Shown: positions 1 to 9,500 of the stretch, in pieces
Numbering within the stretch: the first letter of the stretch is position 1
Layout: every line of letters starts with the position of its first letter
Origin: a virus
Reading direction: 5' to 3' (one strand)
Virus record (IMG/VR): IMGVR_UViG_3300045741_000082
Span: 1-62,486 of that record
Length of the DNA: 62,486 nucleotides
The notes under the pieces: model-generated
Databases searched by the model: none
What the model saw: only the letters and a program-made list of their open reading frames with translations
What the model was told of the DNA's origin: nothing
Position numbers and translations under genes: made by a program

Positions 1-1
1 T

Positions 2-133
2 CTATATACGCTAGACTGTCTTAACCACGATAACAAGTTAATAAGTAAATATTCCCCTATAGAGTTGGATATGTATTGGGAGATAACTGGAGAATATGAC
101 AAAACTGTTAAAATACTATATGGTGCTAAATGA
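2..133 (+). CDS. Small LYG-tagged protein, 5' end outside window
   Basis: The reading frame is open from the window edge and ends in TVKILYGAK followed by a stop. The start lies outside the window. The visible 43 residues match no family I recognise. The C-terminal KILYG is the tag shared by many small genes at 51-54 kb and 59-61 kb, which places this gene in the same class. The stop codon overlaps the start of the next gene (ATGA), so the two are probably translationally coupled. Confidence 0.7.
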   Translation, partial: LYTLDCLNHDNKLISKYSPIELDMYWEITGEYDKTVKILYGAK

Positions 134-405
134 AATATGATTATAATACATTTAAAGAATTGTTTGATGCTCATATTCACTATGCTTATGAGGGTCAATA
201 TGGTTGCAGTTTGGATACTGAAGATCATGTTGTAGAGTGTGCGGCGTTCTATAAGCTCTACCTTAACTCTGACGGTACTGGACAATATAAGACTGAACAC
301 TTTACGTTTGACCCTAGACTGTGGCCTAAAGTAAAACTACTAGTAGAATTACTTACAGAAACACCAGCAGAAAAAATACTATTTAAGGAAATAAAAAAAG
401 GCTAG
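130..405 (+). CDS. Small acidic protein with LYG-type tag (KILF)
   Basis: This 91-residue protein of unknown function starts inside the stop of the preceding gene. It ends in AEKILFKEIKKG, a phenylalanine variant of the shared tag followed by a basic tail. The body (FKELFDAHIHYAYEGQYG, then an acidic and aromatic stretch) does not look like the SH3-like tagged proteins, so the tag seems to be attached to a different fold. The stop codon sits inside an RNA hairpin (400-444). It is the last gene of the left + strand block and faces the end of the late block. Confidence 0.7.
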   Translation: MKYDYNTFKELFDAHIHYAYEGQYGCSLDTEDHVVECAAFYKLYLNSDGTGQYKTEHFTFDPRLWPKVKLLVELLTETPAEKILFKEIKKG

Positions 406-480
406 AATACCAACCTTCCGAGGAGAAGAGGTTAGCATCTAGCCCAAAAACTCCCATCATAGGAGTTGTTTAATTATTTT
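400..480. terminator. Hairpin pair and bidirectional terminator between convergent units
   Basis: Two structures separate the + strand gene from the end of the - strand late block. The first is an outer 7-bp stem (GGCTAGA at 400-406 with TCTAGCC at 438-444) holding an inner stem AACCT/AGGTT. The second is AACTCC/GGAGTT (449-454 with 462-467). On the - strand this second stem is followed by a T-run, as in a Rho-independent terminator. On the + strand the following bases are only moderately T-rich. Termination in both directions is an inference from convergent gene order and structure. Confidence 0.6.
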
Positions 481-483
481 TAC

Positions 484-1923
484 TTATATATTTTCTACTT
501 TAAACGGAATTACTAACTTATACTTACCAGAACCAGTAATACTTGTATCAATTACAGTTTGAGATCCATTAATAGCATCAGATACAGAAGCATTAACATC
601 GGTAGTTGTGAGTTTACCAGACATCTCTAGTTCAACTCTTCCAGTAGAATATTTATCTGGAGCTACTTGGAATGTTATGATTCTATCTTCTGCTTGATCT
701 TCATCATCTTGGTGATCTACTGTTCTTTTGGATTTATTTTCCAAATGTTTTGGACTTTTATCCTGAGAAACATCAATACCTGCATCGCACATTATTTGTA
801 ACATAGGGGTTACGTGTTCAAGATCTACGCTTAATACTTTAACTTTTCTATTGTTCTTGTCATATAAGCTAACTTTACAGTGAGCATCTGGATCTGAACT
901 AGATATTAGAGCAGTTAGGTCTAATTCTATATGAGTCAAAGCAGGAGTTACAACAGGTGTGGAAACAGAGAGCACTCCGCTGCCCACAGATGTTATGGTT
1001 ATGATTTGTGCTGGATTAGCATTAGGAGTAGTAGCTAAGAAGAAATAACGATTAGGGTTTCCTATAGGAGGAAGATTTCCTTGTGTGCCTGGTGGGAAGT
1101 CCTGCCTATAGTAGGTTGTGTTGGCGTTAAGGGGCGCTGGCAATGTTCCAGTACTAGTCAATTTAAGAGGAGTATTATTATCAAGACCTGCAGCAAAAAC
1201 TGGAGTATCCATCAATAACCATCCATGAGGAGTGATCTGATCTGGAGTTCCTACATATGAATAAACAGTATACCCGATAGAATCAGTCAAAGGACCATTA
1301 GTGTATCCTGACACTGACATGAATGGAGACCCTACATTTATTATAGAAGCTGCAATGTTGCTTTTACATCCCTGTAAAGTTAAAGTTACAGATGTGCTAG
1401 TGGTCGTAATAACTGGGGTACAAGAGATTCCAAATGCAGAAAAAGATTGTTGTAGAGTCAACAATTGATTGCCTACTCCTGGGTTCTCTGCAGCACCATT
1501 TTGTAGCCATGCCGCAAAATTATCAACAGTTCCTTGTATAGTATTCGCTGGAACTGGACCTTGTTTCGGAAGACCTGGATATGCTCCCCAAAAAGAAGCA
1601 AAAATACTGTACTGACTTGCTGGAACTTCCCCATTTTGAGTGATACCAAAGCGTAAAGCTACGGAAGTTGCTCCTCCTGATGTCGCAGGAGCAGTAAAAT
1701 TCCAAGTAATGGCTGGAGTAGTCGTTCCTAACACAGCGTCAGAATAAGATCCTACTGACACAGTATTTGAAGACTGAGTTAATTGATCCTTAACAACATC
1801 CTGCGTTCCACCATTTGACATACTAACTACGATATCTTGCTTACCAGATACTTGGGTAGTTGTAATACCTTTTATTGTTTCTGTAGCTTGTGATCCAAGT
1901 ACAGTTAATTTTTTTAATGACAT
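484..1923 (-). CDS. Virion-associated protein, last gene of late block
   Basis: A 479-residue protein of unknown function at the 3' end of the late block. The N-terminal three quarters are rich in Thr, Ser, Gly, Val and Pro in short beta-type segments, as in phage fibre or decoration proteins. Around residues 385-425 is a highly charged linker (KSKRTVDHQDDEDQAEDR), followed by a final beta-rich stretch ending in KLVIPFKVENI. It follows two small coiled-coil genes with short gaps. A role as an accessory fibre or adsorption protein is inferred from position and composition only. Confidence 0.6.
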   Translation of the reverse strand: MSLKKLTVLGSQATETIKGITTTQVSGKQDIVVSMSNGGTQDVVKDQLTQSSNTVSVGSYSDAVLGTTTPAITWNFTAPATSGGATSVALRFGITQNGEVPASQYSIFASFWGAYPGLPKQGPVPANTIQGTVDNFAAWLQNGAAENPGVGNQLLTLQQSFSAFGISCTPVITTTSTSVTLTLQGCKSNIAASIINVGSPFMSVSGYTNGPLTDSIGYTVYSYVGTPDQITPHGWLLMDTPVFAAGLDNNTPLKLTSTGTLPAPLNANTTYYRQDFPPGTQGNLPPIGNPNRYFFLATTPNANPAQIITITSVGSGVLSVSTPVVTPALTHIELDLTALISSSDPDAHCKVSLYDKNNRKVKVLSVDLEHVTPMLQIMCDAGIDVSQDKSPKHLENKSKRTVDHQDDEDQAEDRIITFQVAPDKYSTGRVELEMSGKLTTTDVNASVSDAINGSQTVIDTSITGSGKYKLVIPFKVENI

Positions 1924-1935
1924 TGTAAAATCTCC

Positions 1936-2208
1936 TTATTCTAAGTTATTAATTGATTCTAAAAAATCTTTATCTAAACCAGCAACAGTATCAGCATCCA
2001 ATTTAGATGCTAATAATTTTACCATCTGTTTAAGCTTTTCATTCTTTTCGCTTAAAATGGTTAGAGCTTGAGAAGCCTCTTCATGGCTCATCTTGCTATC
2101 TATCTTAGAATTAAGTATATCCAATGCTGGAAATACTGTTTGAACTATATAATCCAGAACCTCTGAAGATTGCTCTGGATTATAACCACTTATAGGTTTT
2201 TTTGACAT
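1936..2208 (-). CDS. Small coiled-coil virion-type protein
   Basis: A 90-residue protein. After a short N-terminus (SGYNPEQSSEVLDY), residues 30-85 form a heptad-like helix (ALTILSEKNEKLKQMVKLL) ending LASKLDADTVAGLDKDFLES. This ending resembles that of the next gene upstream (LTTKLDNDTGVTDTNY), so the two may be related parts of a virion component. The function is not recognised. Confidence 0.6.
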   Translation of the reverse strand: MSKKPISGYNPEQSSEVLDYIVQTVFPALDILNSKIDSKMSHEEASQALTILSEKNEKLKQMVKLLASKLDADTVAGLDKDFLESINNLE

Positions 2209-2217
2209 ATTATCTCC

Positions 2218-2421
2218 TTATTTAACGGAGTTTATAGTGGCTTGGTAATTAGTGTCAGTTACTCCAGTGTCGTTGTCTAACTTAGTAGTCAAAACTACTA
2301 CTTGTCTTTGAAGTCTCTCTACCTGGGCCAATAAGTCTGCCACCAAACCTGGGCTTGATACTTTTTTGAGCTTATTGGGTTTCAGATTTCTTTTCTTTAA
2401 TGCTGAATTTCCTACTGCCAT
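2218..2421 (-). CDS. Small coiled-coil virion-type protein
   Basis: A 67-residue protein with a basic N-terminus (ALKKRNLKPNKLKKV) and a short helix (LLAQVERLQRQVVVLTTKL) leading to LDNDTGVTDTNY. Similar LDxDTGVxDxxY endings occur in small proteins of many myoviruses near fibre genes; that comparison is from memory and has not been checked here. It lies 9 bp upstream of the 90-residue partner. Confidence 0.6.
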   Translation of the reverse strand: MAVGNSALKKRNLKPNKLKKVSSPGLVADLLAQVERLQRQVVVLTTKLDNDTGVTDTNYQATINSVK

Positions 2422-2432
2422 AAATACCTACC

Positions 2433-2927
2433 TTATTTGTATGATGCTTTAACATCTGAAATTTGAAAACGGCAGTGAATATTAGATTCTAGTGCCCCAA
2501 ATGTTGGAATATCTTCTAATCTTGCTACAGTAGAGCTAATAATAGCTGTTACTTTTAGGTACTTAGCTTTGGCTGAACCTGAGAGTACTCGAACTATATC
2601 GCCTGGTTGTAAACCAATGTCAGCGATGAGTCCAGCGGCCATAGTAAGCTTCATTCCGAAGTCTAATACTCCAAAATCAAATCTTTCTAGGCTTGTGGCC
2701 TTCATCCGTTTAGAGACTTTAGGCTCATAACGAATCATATCAATACCGAAGCTTCTATCCAATCTACGTTGAATCTTTCTTTCCAATTGATATGCTTTTG
2801 GGCTGCGAGCCATAGTTTCTTCACCACGACTCATCTTATCAAAACGATCAAACTCTTGCGTTGCGTGAGCTTTTACGTTCTTAGCTCTTCGATTTATTTT
2901 ATTAACTAATTTTAGGGCTTTTCCCAT
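2433..2927 (-). CDS. Basic protein with C-terminal beta domain
   Basis: This 164-residue protein was not recognised. Residues 1-85 are strongly basic (KINRRAKNVKAH, KIQRRLDRSF) and likely helical. Residues 105-150 contain LQPGDIVRVLSGSAKAKYLK, a pattern typical of small SH3-like barrels. It is separated from the upstream endolysin by a hairpin region (2962-3017). The basic N-terminus would suit nucleic-acid or capsid contact, but that is a guess. Confidence 0.55.
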   Translation of the reverse strand: MGKALKLVNKINRRAKNVKAHATQEFDRFDKMSRGEETMARSPKAYQLERKIQRRLDRSFGIDMIRYEPKVSKRMKATSLERFDFGVLDFGMKLTMAAGLIADIGLQPGDIVRVLSGSAKAKYLKVTAIISSTVARLEDIPTFGALESNIHCRFQISDVKASYK

Positions 2928-2961
2928 ATTATTTTTCCTTTGTACCTTACTGTTGAAAACT

Positions 2962-3017
2962 CTACTAATTCTAGTAGTAGATTAAAGAATGCTAGGTAAA
3001 GCAGCTAGACTATTCTT
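2962..3017 (-). terminator. Hairpins downstream of the endolysin gene
   Basis: On the - strand, AAAGAAT and ATTCTTT (3017-3011 with 2990-2984) form a stem with an inner CTAG/CTAG pairing. It is followed by a second perfect stem CTACTA/TAGTAG (2977-2962). There is no long T-run directly after either, so this is a weak terminator or an RNA processing site between 3021..3425 and 2433..2927. Confidence 0.4.
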
Positions 3018-3020
3018 TTA

Positions 3021-3425
3021 TTATGGTATAAAAAATCTATTTCCACTTTTAGGTGGAACTATTTGAAAATGAGTCCATCCCAGAGTATAATCTGGATGCT
3101 CTAACCAAAGTCCTATATCTTCAAGTAATTTAACATTATTCTGACACCAAGTATCTAATTCACCTTTAGGATCAGATATATCAACTGCTTGACCATATAA
3201 ATGCTTTGATTGCATAGGTATTCTGTTTTGATCAGTAATACCTTTTCTTTTATAAATATCTAAGTGTTCTTGTAAGGACCTATAACCAGAAGTAACAATC
3301 ATAGGTTTTCCATAAGCAATTCTAATTTTGTTTATTTTTTCTAATAAGATCATTAAGTTTCCTTGATGATCTGAAGGTAAGGAATTAAAATCCTTACCTC
3401 CAAGTAATTCTTTTAAATCTATCAC
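3021..3425 (-). CDS. M15-family zinc peptidase (endolysin)
   Basis: A 134-residue peptidase of the M15 type (D-Ala-D-Ala carboxypeptidase or L-Ala-D-Glu peptidase fold). The family signature is complete: SGYRS at residues 46-50, SKHLYGQAVDI at 73-83 giving His75 and Asp82 as zinc ligands, and GWTHFQ with His119 as the third ligand. The length is that of a single catalytic domain with no wall-binding module and no signal peptide. It therefore probably acts on peptidoglycan cross-links after holin action. It sits far from the holin (31.8 kb), so lysis genes are dispersed. Confidence 0.85.
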   Translation of the reverse strand: MIDLKELLGGKDFNSLPSDHQGNLMILLEKINKIRIAYGKPMIVTSGYRSLQEHLDIYKRKGITDQNRIPMQSKHLYGQAVDISDPKGELDTWCQNNVKLLEDIGLWLEHPDYTLGWTHFQIVPPKSGNRFFIP

Positions 3426-3446
3426 ATATTCTCCTCGTATAAATTA

Positions 3447-5030
3447 TTAAACTATACTTGTGATAATTCCATTAGTTACTGTAACTGTTTTTGAATCAAC
3501 TGTTGTAAATGTACCTGAAGCACCATTTGCTGGCGTTACTGTAGCAGCAGACACGTCAGTTGTAACAACAACATTGTTGGCATACACATTGTTCCACTCT
3601 TGTCCAACATCACCTAAATTTTGAACATCATTGTCTAATGGCAATAAATGAACATGGGCTTGCATCGAGCCAGGACCCTGCCAATCTAAAGCCGTGCTTC
3701 CATCCGTAGCTCGAAGCTCTCTGTCTACCCAGCTTAATGCATCCACGTTAGATTGGTCTTTTAAATGCCTATTCTCCCAATTTATTGAATCTTGCCCAGT
3801 TGAATCAAGCATGGCTTTAGCATCCCAATTAAGAACGACGCTTTCTGTTTGCGATAGTAGGACTCGGTTTACCCAATCAACTGACTGCCTTGATGAGTTA
3901 TCAAGGGCTACCCTATTCTCCCAATCTATAGAAGGATTCGCTGATGAGTCGAGCGCAGATCTTGTCTGCCACTGCAATGAGACAACACCACCGGCATCGT
4001 AAAGTGTTCTCCCCGTAATTCCAGAATCATATTTTATAGACAGTGCGCCGCTTGAATCTTTAAGTGAAGACGTAAAACTTAATATTCCTGTTCCATCATT
4101 TTCTATTGTCTGACCTGACGTTCCAGTATCAGGCGGTAAAGTTAATGAATAAGAACCAGAAATGCTATTTAAGGTTTTTATTTCTATATCTCCACCTGAA
4201 GTGCGTAGTTTTAAAGAGCCTCTAACTCCTCCGCCATCTCCGACTACCAACGATTGACCAGGTGATGGAATAATAGTTATATCTGTTGCTGGGGAAACAT
4301 TACCAGCAGTAAGTAATTTTACAAAATTTAACCAACCTAATCCTTGAAGCTGCAAACCAGCAAACTTATTGTCAAACTTAAGCATACCATTACCAAAAAC
4401 ATCAGCAAGAATATGATTGTTCATATCTATGCCTATTTTAGTAGGGTCATAGTTAGATCGAAGTCCACGAGCATTAATAAATTTTGTTGGTAAATTTAAA
4501 TCTTCAGTAATATTAGTAGTAGTCAAATTGCTAAGTGAAGTATTAGCCCCACTTCCACCAGAGGCGGATATAGTAAGATTATTTCCAGAAGGAGTTACGC
4601 TTATTCCTGATCCAGCAACTATAGAAACTGATCCAGTTATGCTATTAACGTCACTTACTCCACCTGAACCACCAGCATTATTTATATCTACATCCAATAT
4701 TCTCCAACTATCATCTTCATAGCCCCAAAGTTCTCCAGCATGAGTACCTTGCTTTATAAATAAAGCGTCTCCTGGTGCTGCCATTCCATCAGAAATTAAA
4801 CCATCTACAGCTAACTCTAATTGTCCTTTATGAACTTTGTATACTCTGTTGTTTAATGATGAGTCTGATAAAGCTGTAAATAAGGCTCTATCTCCTTCTT
4901 CTAAAACAATAGCATCTACTGTTAAGTCTGTAGGTAGATCGCTACTATCAGAATCTAATACAACAACTGCCGCTCTATGATTATAAGAACCTATATCAGG
5001 ATTATTAAATATTCTATTTGATAATTTCAT
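3447..5030 (-). CDS. Tail fibre protein with WxxR repeats
   Basis: A 527-residue protein typical of phage fibres. The N-terminal 110 residues form a probable attachment domain. Next is a Gly/Ser/Thr-rich region (SISASGGSGANTSLSNLTTT), then a shaft. Residues about 340-440 hold five or so units of roughly 21 residues of the form [IVL]-[DNS]-W-x-x-[RK]-x-L-x-D-x-x (INWENRHLKDQ, LSWVDRELRAT). The C-terminus (GTFTTVDSKTVTVTNGIITSIV) resembles other fibre tips. It lies next to the endolysin and a lysine-rich cluster. Receptor binding is inferred. Confidence 0.7.
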   Translation of the reverse strand: MKLSNRIFNNPDIGSYNHRAAVVVLDSDSSDLPTDLTVDAIVLEEGDRALFTALSDSSLNNRVYKVHKGQLELAVDGLISDGMAAPGDALFIKQGTHAGELWGYEDDSWRILDVDINNAGGSGGVSDVNSITGSVSIVAGSGISVTPSGNNLTISASGGSGANTSLSNLTTTNITEDLNLPTKFINARGLRSNYDPTKIGIDMNNHILADVFGNGMLKFDNKFAGLQLQGLGWLNFVKLLTAGNVSPATDITIIPSPGQSLVVGDGGGVRGSLKLRTSGGDIEIKTLNSISGSYSLTLPPDTGTSGQTIENDGTGILSFTSSLKDSSGALSIKYDSGITGRTLYDAGGVVSLQWQTRSALDSSANPSIDWENRVALDNSSRQSVDWVNRVLLSQTESVVLNWDAKAMLDSTGQDSINWENRHLKDQSNVDALSWVDRELRATDGSTALDWQGPGSMQAHVHLLPLDNDVQNLGDVGQEWNNVYANNVVVTTDVSAATVTPANGASGTFTTVDSKTVTVTNGIITSIV

Positions 5031-5263
5031 TATTCTTCCCTTTCACTAGAAGTAGGTGTATGTTGTCTTTCATACTCACTATATGAATGTTGTGGATGAT
5101 CTAATCCAGTTTCATGCATACTATCGTCCTTAATTTTTTTAGTACCTAAACTTTCTCTTTTTTCTTGAGAAGCATTATCTTTATCTGGATTTCTTTGTTG
5201 GTCTGCACTAGGTTTTTTAGTACCTTTTTCTCCCAACTCTTCAGATTTCTTAGTAGCAGCCAT
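5030..5263 (-). CDS. Highly charged small protein
   Basis: A 77-residue hydrophilic protein rich in Lys, Glu, Asp and Ser (KKSEELGEKGTKKPSADQ), ending in a tyrosine- and histidine-containing segment (HPQHSYSEYERQH). Its stop overlaps the start of the fibre gene. It shares composition and a GLDHP/GMDHP-type motif with the next gene, so the two look like diverged relatives. It is probably disordered. The function is not recognised. Confidence 0.6.
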   Translation of the reverse strand: MAATKKSEELGEKGTKKPSADQQRNPDKDNASQEKRESLGTKKIKDDSMHETGLDHPQHSYSEYERQHTPTSSEREE

Positions 5264-5265
5264 AA

Positions 5266-5592
5266 TTAACCTCTACGTTTATAGGAGTCATATCCTTTAT
5301 TCATAGGATGATCCATCCCGTCTTCGTGGTGTTCTTTCTTAGAACTTTCTTTAGACTCATGAGCAGCTTCTTCTCGTTGGTCAGAGAGATCGGCTTCACC
5401 CTCTTTTTTCTTTTTGGGGTCTGGTTGACCTTTGTGTTCTGAAGCTTCTTTTTTGGGGCTTTCAGTTTTCTCATGTTTCTTACTCTCTTTCTTATCTTCC
5501 GACTTGCCCTTCATAAAGGGTGGCATCTTCTTTTCAGATTTGTCTTCTTTTTTATCGGCCTTACTTTTTTCTTTCATTTCTGGTTTTTTCAT
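5266..5592 (-). CDS. Lysine/glutamate-rich disordered protein
   Basis: A 108-residue protein in which Lys, Glu, Asp and Ser make up most of the sequence (EKSKADKKEDKSEKK), with a C-terminal GMDHPMNKGYDSYKRRG. No domain is visible. The start (ATG at 5592) overlaps the stop of the preceding micro-gene as TAATG. It belongs to a run of four Lys-rich small genes at 5.0-6.0 kb that could be internal virion or DNA-binding proteins; this is inferred from charge only. Confidence 0.6.
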   Translation of the reverse strand: MKKPEMKEKSKADKKEDKSEKKMPPFMKGKSEDKKESKKHEKTESPKKEASEHKGQPDPKKKKEGEADLSDQREEAAHESKESSKKEHHEDGMDHPMNKGYDSYKRRG

Positions 5593-5741
5593 TAACTTCT
5601 CCTCTTGTATTCTTTCATTTCTAGCTCTTGTTTTTTAGCTTCTTCTAAATCGTCTTTATGACTGGGGCTTTTGAGTACTTTTACTAGATTTTTATGTTCT
5701 TTTAAAAGTTTCTTTTTAGACATCTTTATTGTATCAGACAT
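5592..5741 (-). CDS. 49-residue lysine-rich micro-protein
   Basis: An open frame fills the gap between the flanking Lys-rich genes and encodes MSDTIKMSKKKLLKEHKNLV followed by a charged helical tail ending EMKEYKRRS. Its stop shares bases with the start of the next gene (TAATG), and the preceding SD-like GAGGAG serves that next gene. Coding is supported by tight packing and composition like the neighbours. The function is unknown. Confidence 0.6.
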   Translation of the reverse strand: MSDTIKMSKKKLLKEHKNLVKVLKSPSHKDDLEEAKKQELEMKEYKRRS

Positions 5742-5742
5742 A

Positions 5743-5988
5743 CTATTTATTCCATTTCTTTGTTGCTTCGCTCATATTAGCTCCACGACGAGATTGATTT
5801 GCCATGTGTTCATGGTCAGAACAATGAATGTCTGGACTACCTTTCTTTTCTTTAGGAACTTTTAGACCTTTCTCTCTAGCCTCACTAAGAGCTATAGCTA
5901 CTTTTTGGGCTTGAGGTCTATCTTCACCCTTCATTTTGTGCATCTTAGCACCAATAGCTTTTTCGGCTTTTTTACTATATTTAGACAT
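5743..5988 (-). CDS. Small basic protein, DUF6496-like
   Basis: An 81-residue protein with MSKYSKKAEKAIGAKMHKMK followed by QKVAIALSEAREKGLKVPK. This resembles a widespread small family (DUF6496 type) with a KAEKKVGKVMHE...AIAIALSEARKKG pattern, recalled from memory. The C-terminal half carries DIHCSDHEH, a possible metal site. Family members are short, basic and found in phages and bacteria without a known role. Confidence 0.6.
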   Translation of the reverse strand: MSKYSKKAEKAIGAKMHKMKGEDRPQAQKVAIALSEAREKGLKVPKEKKGSPDIHCSDHEHMANQSRRGANMSEATKKWNK

Positions 5989-5997
5989 TTCTACTCC

Positions 5998-6186
5998 TTA
6001 GTAAGGTTTGTCATAACTCGTTGGTATTTCTCCAGGTCTTCTTTTACATTGGGTGCAAAATAAAAGACCTTGGAGGTCATAAGTCCATTTGTGTAGTTTA
6101 CAAATTTTAGTACTTTGGCTCTTTTCCTCAAATTTGCCATAGGCAATTACTGCAAATAATATAAGTATTGATAAAAATAAGAACAT
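5998..6186 (-). CDS. Small membrane protein with Cys/His cluster
   Basis: A 62-residue protein. Residues 1-17 are a strongly hydrophobic segment (MFLFLSILILFAVIAYGKF). The rest is soluble and contains CKLHKW and FCTQCKRRPGE, so C/H plus CxxC could bind zinc. It would be an inner-membrane protein with a small cytoplasmic zinc knuckle. It lies inside the fibre region of the late block; the role is unknown. Confidence 0.6.
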   Translation of the reverse strand: MFLFLSILILFAVIAYGKFEEKSQSTKICKLHKWTYDLQGLLFCTQCKRRPGEIPTSYDKPY

Positions 6187-6198
6187 AAAAATTACTTT

Positions 6199-6576
6199 CT
6201 ATGTTGTGGGTTCAGTAGGCCATTGTATAGCAGATACATCTAAATTATCAAGGGATGCTGGATCTGTTTTATATGAATTGGTAATATCCAATAAAGCCTG
6301 TCTGTAAGCCTTAAGTTCATTTTTTTCTTGAGTAGTCCAAGAATTAAGATAGGCTAAATTACACAATATATCTGCTCTTTTTAACTTAGCTTCACGAGCA
6401 GCTCTTATTTCACTTAATTTATCGTTTCTAGAACTGTCTAGTTGCTTACTTGCTATGGTTGCTTGCGCAGCTTCCATTTCCTCTTCTGACACTTCTGTAT
6501 ACCCATTTGGTATAGATCCATCTACGGAGAAAAGAATAACAATGTCATTGTCGGAATTTTTAACTAATTTTTTCAT
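6199..6576 (-). CDS. Tail fibre assembly chaperone-like protein
   Basis: A 125-residue protein resembling the phage tail assembly chaperone family found just after fibre genes. It has an N-terminal beta part (NDIVILFSVDGSIPNGYTEV), a long helix with REAKLKRADILCN, NSWTTQEKNELKAYRQALLD, and a C-terminus ending in SAIQWPTEP. That WP-containing end is typical of the family. The stop/start overlap with the 1643-residue protein suggests it serves that protein. Confidence 0.7.
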   Translation of the reverse strand: MKKLVKNSDNDIVILFSVDGSIPNGYTEVSEEEMEAAQATIASKQLDSSRNDKLSEIRAAREAKLKRADILCNLAYLNSWTTQEKNELKAYRQALLDITNSYKTDPASLDNLDVSAIQWPTEPTT

Positions 6577-9500
6577 TATCCTTCCTCCTCTTCATCAACA
6601 AGTTCACCAAATACTGCTAGGCTCCAATTTTTATCCGTATAGCCAGTGTCAGCGGCATTCCTAATAGCTAACGCAATACTATGATTTGTTTTTAAAGATA
6701 TATTGCCATTCTGACCAGCCCCAAATTGAGCGGAAACGTCATAAATAAATCCAGATATAGCATAATTACTTGAGGTAAAGGGTCTCCTAAAAAATACATC
6801 GTATTGACCAGTTGCTATTTTAACAACTGAAGCTATGTTATAAGATGCTAATACTATGGAATTAGTAGAATCAAACGTTACCCAAGCTTTGGCTTTTCCA
6901 AGATCAACGTTATCCTGTTCCCCTAATTTTGCAACCTCTATTGCGGGTTTAATAGACAAAGACCCATTTTTATAATCTGCAAAGTGAATAGGAGTTATAA
7001 CGTTCATGCCATAAAAAGCAAAAGTATCTGTGGCAGAACTTTTTATTACTTGTATAGTGTGTTGCCCTAATGGAAGTCCAGTTATTTGAAGAGATGATCC
7101 TGCCGTACCACCATCTAACCAAGTAGAAGTCCCTGGAGTCCAAGTAGGTACTGCTCCCCCATTGTATGATACTTGTGCCGCTCCAGTATAGAGTGTTCCA
7201 TCTATAGATATTTTTCTAGTATTAGGAGTTGTTGTATAAGAACTTATTATCTCTATGCCAGTACCAAAAAACGTATATGTTACAGCTTGGTTATTTGAAG
7301 TAGTACTAACATAAAATCCTCTAGTAGTGCTTACGTCCGCAACTTGTTGAACGGTCCAACCACTAGAATAAAAATTTTCTCTCATGGGACTTTTATATAA
7401 AATTCCTTGAGATAATGGAGTTCCTATGCTAGAATCTTGCGTTGTAGATCTAGAATAATCTGCCATTATAAAATATTCATCAATTTCTATTGATCCGATA
7501 GGTATAGACGGTTTTTTAGGTCCGTAAATAATAAAATCAGTTAATCCAAAATCTTGTAATACGGTCGCTGGAGCCGCAAATCTAACTGTATGAGTTCCAT
7601 AAGGAAGATTTGCAACTATTTTTTGTACTCTTTTATCCGCTGTTGCTGTCGTAGGAAGAACAGAGACATTAAGCACTCCATCTATATAAAGACCGACGTT
7701 AGGTATTGTACCTGTTCCTTGATCAGACCTAATTATATCTAATCCAGTACCAACAAAAACTATTGTTAAATTTCCTCCAGTTCCTGCTATAAAAAGAGAA
7801 TCGTTTGTGGTTCCAGAGGCAGCTACGTTATCTCCGATTAAAGTTGTCGTTCCATCATTTAACACAAAATATTTATCAGATGAACCTGTAGACAATCCAT
7901 TAAAATCTCTAGCTCCAGTAGTACCAAACTCCCTCCAATTAATAGTTCTAATTGGATCTTCTGAACTATGATCAGCACTGGCTAGATAAGTAGGGGCATT
8001 TGTTGATGTAGGTTGTAGAATTTTTTGTAAATTGGCTCCATCATAATATACTACTACTCTTCCACCTTTAGTTCCCAATGTTCCAGATATAAATCCAGAA
8101 TCATAAGGAGTTGTTTGTGTGGTTAATAAAGCGGCAGATAGACCATTAGCATAAGCTGTTCCTGGTGGAATAGTTATAGGGGAGCTAGCTTGTACGGTTG
8201 ATGTTTCGGTTATTATGTCAAAGCCATAAACCCCTAAAGGATTAATAGCGGTGTTATTAGTAATCTTTACTGTATTAGATCCTGAAGCTGAAAGTCCAGT
8301 AACAACGCTGGCTGAATTTGATACGCTTGCTATATTCTGAACCACATTTACTGAATACCCAAAACCTCCAATATTAGTATTACTACTGGAATCTGAGGTT
8401 GATGCTCCACCATTAGCGGAAACTAAAATACTATGAGATCCTAAGTGTAGCAGATCTAAAGCTGTACCATTAAACGTAATCTCTACGTATTCTCCTACTA
8501 CGGATGTCTGCGGATATGTTCCACTCGTAGTAGAGACTAGCGTCCAATTTGCTCCAACAAAACGAACTCTTTCATCATCAGATCTCCAAACTGGCTCTCC
8601 GTTAGGACCCTTTTCATTTGGAACTCTTCTGAGATTTTTAAAGCCAACTCTTTCTATTCCATATGCTGGTCTAACGGTTTGATTTGGGTCAAATGTGGTT
8701 CTTTTATTTCCGCTTAAATCTTGAACTGTAATGGCGGTATACGCCGTTCCAGAAGTCAAAGGATTAGGAGACTGAAATGGCTCTGCTACATTAGTCAATA
8801 TATTTTGTATTGCTTGAAGATTTGTACTTGCTCCAGTAGCAGATCCCAATCGAACAGTTTGATTAGGCTCGATAATTTGTTTATGTAATGGTATGTGCAA
8901 ATATCCAGAACCAGATACGTCTACCCTTCTAAATAAAACTATAACGTCTTTATTTGCTTGGGTTTGAGCAGGTATGGCCAAAGTTCCAGACTTATTTAAA
9001 GTCAGAGTTTCACTAGTAGAAGATCTATTGATAGATACCCAAGCACTTTCACCGTTAGATAAACTAATGGGACTATTAGCTATAGATATTGTATGCTGAG
9101 TAATAGTTCCAGATTTAGTGTTTATCACTTCTACAATTATGTTTCCTGGAAAACTTAAGCTAGATCCATCCCAAGTCACTGGATTATCTGATCGCAAATA
9201 CATGCTGCGGTCTTCTTGATTATCCCCAATTGCATCAGTTAACTGACCAGCCCTAGAAGTTAAGGATTCGTTTGCCGTCCCTCTTATACTGGAAGAATAA
9301 CTTGGTTGGCTAGAACTTGTGTCCGTAGCACCTACGTAAGTTAAATTCTGGTCTGACATCTGAGAGTACAAAGTAGATGATTGTCCAGATTTTAATCTAG
9401 TAGAACTAGATCCAACTATAACGTCAGTTCCCTCTCTTCGTGCTATTATTAAAGCATTAGTTGGGATAGTGGATAAAGATCCTACGCTGACAGTTAAGTT

